Notes under the pieces: model-generated
Database searches by the model: none
What the model saw: only the letters and a program-made list of their open reading frames with translations
Told to the model about the DNA's origin: nothing
Shown: positions 40,270 to 40,415 of the stretch, piece after piece
Layout of the letters: each line of letters starts with the position of its first letter
Numbering within the stretch: the first letter of the stretch is position 1
Translations under genes and position numbers: made by a program
Assembly (NCBI GenBank): GCA_039924845.1
Contig: JBDTAC010000100.1
Location: 1-40,415, forward strand
From: Bacteroidia bacterium
Lineage (GTDB): Bacteria > Bacteroidota > Bacteroidia > DATLTG01
DNA: 40,415 bases
Direction: 5' to 3'

Positions 40270-40415
40270 CGGTAGATACGTTTAGCTTATCGCATGACAC
40301 GTTTACATGAACGTGAGGCAAGTTCAGCTGTGCGTGAGGCAAGTTCAGCTGTGCGTGAGGTAAGTTCAGATAAACGTATGACATGTTCAGCTGTGCGTGA
40401 GGCAAGTTCAGCTGT
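40270..40415 (+). repeat. Degenerate 21-bp tandem repeat array, cut by the window end
   Basis: Seven head-to-tail units of 21 bases begin at 40270, 40291, 40312, 40333, 40354, 40375 and 40396, the last cut at 20 bases. Units 3, 4 and 7 are identical over their visible length (CGTGAGGCAAGTTCAGCTGT). The left units diverge progressively, as expected for an ageing array edge. In one plus-strand frame an ATG at 40294 opens a 7-residue repeat (REASSAV) with no stop to the edge. This is probably fortuitous, because 21 is a multiple of 3. Confidence 0.9.

Noticed and set aside
40294-40415. Open frame through the 21-bp repeats
   Set aside because: A 21-base period automatically keeps frames open. 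There is no start context and no non-repeat sequence to support a gene.
40270-40415. CRISPR array
   Set aside because: Units are contiguous with no unique spacers, and no cas genes are in the window.

Overview
The window looks like a chromosome segment of a free-living, AT-rich member of the Bacteroidota. Several signals agree. Many genes carry a TAnnTTTG -7 promoter box and few have Shine-Dalgarno sequences. There is a SprE/PorW-type lipoprotein of the type IX secretion system (T9SS), a decayed T9SS C-terminal sorting domain, an RskA-type anti-sigma/ECF sigma pair, and a TolC/RND/ABC efflux cluster of the kind common in this phylum. No rRNA, CRISPR array, transposase, integrase or phage gene was found. 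The species cannot be named from the sequence alone.

Layout. 226-5108 (+) is a tight five-gene run: FAD oxidoreductase, purT, mnmH (selU), selD and a TrmH-family RNA methyltransferase. MnmH and SelD together make 2-selenouridine in tRNA. 5110-6950 (-) holds kbl and a beta-carbonic anhydrase. 7105-9080 is a complete type II restriction-modification system, predicted to recognise GGNCC, inserted between divergent kbl and rnr. 9217-14521 holds rnr, a small lipoprotein, a LuxE-like acyl-protein synthetase, a membrane protein of unknown function and an RlmI-like methyltransferase. 14673-19253 holds an antiquitin-type aldehyde dehydrogenase and a cobalamin-dependent ribonucleotide reductase. 19274-22627 (-) is gltX-folB-hemN. 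22628-23657 is a roughly 1 kb gene graveyard with at least four broken coding remnants. 23658-26291 is sprE. 26398-27788 (-) is the sigma/anti-sigma pair. 27909-37992 (+) is a six-gene efflux unit: TetR regulator, TolC, HlyD-type adaptor, RND pump and two ABC half-transporters. 38106-38192 is tRNA-Ser(GGA), followed by a CPBP protease, a tRNA-dihydrouridine synthase and, at the right edge, a 21-bp tandem repeat array that runs off the window.

The most striking structure is a short near-palindromic element with core AAAAAATAATTTTT flanked by TTC/TTG and GAA/CAA arms. It occurs at more than a dozen intergenic places regardless of gene orientation, and near-identical copies lie inside coding regions. 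Two accessory loci are bracketed by extended perfect direct copies of it: the restriction-modification system (32 bp, 7019-7050 = 9120-9151) and the one-gene membrane-protein locus (35 bp, 13019-13053 = 13609-13643). This suggests that these repeats mark or mediate gain and loss of cargo genes. That idea is inference; no recombinase is visible in either cargo.
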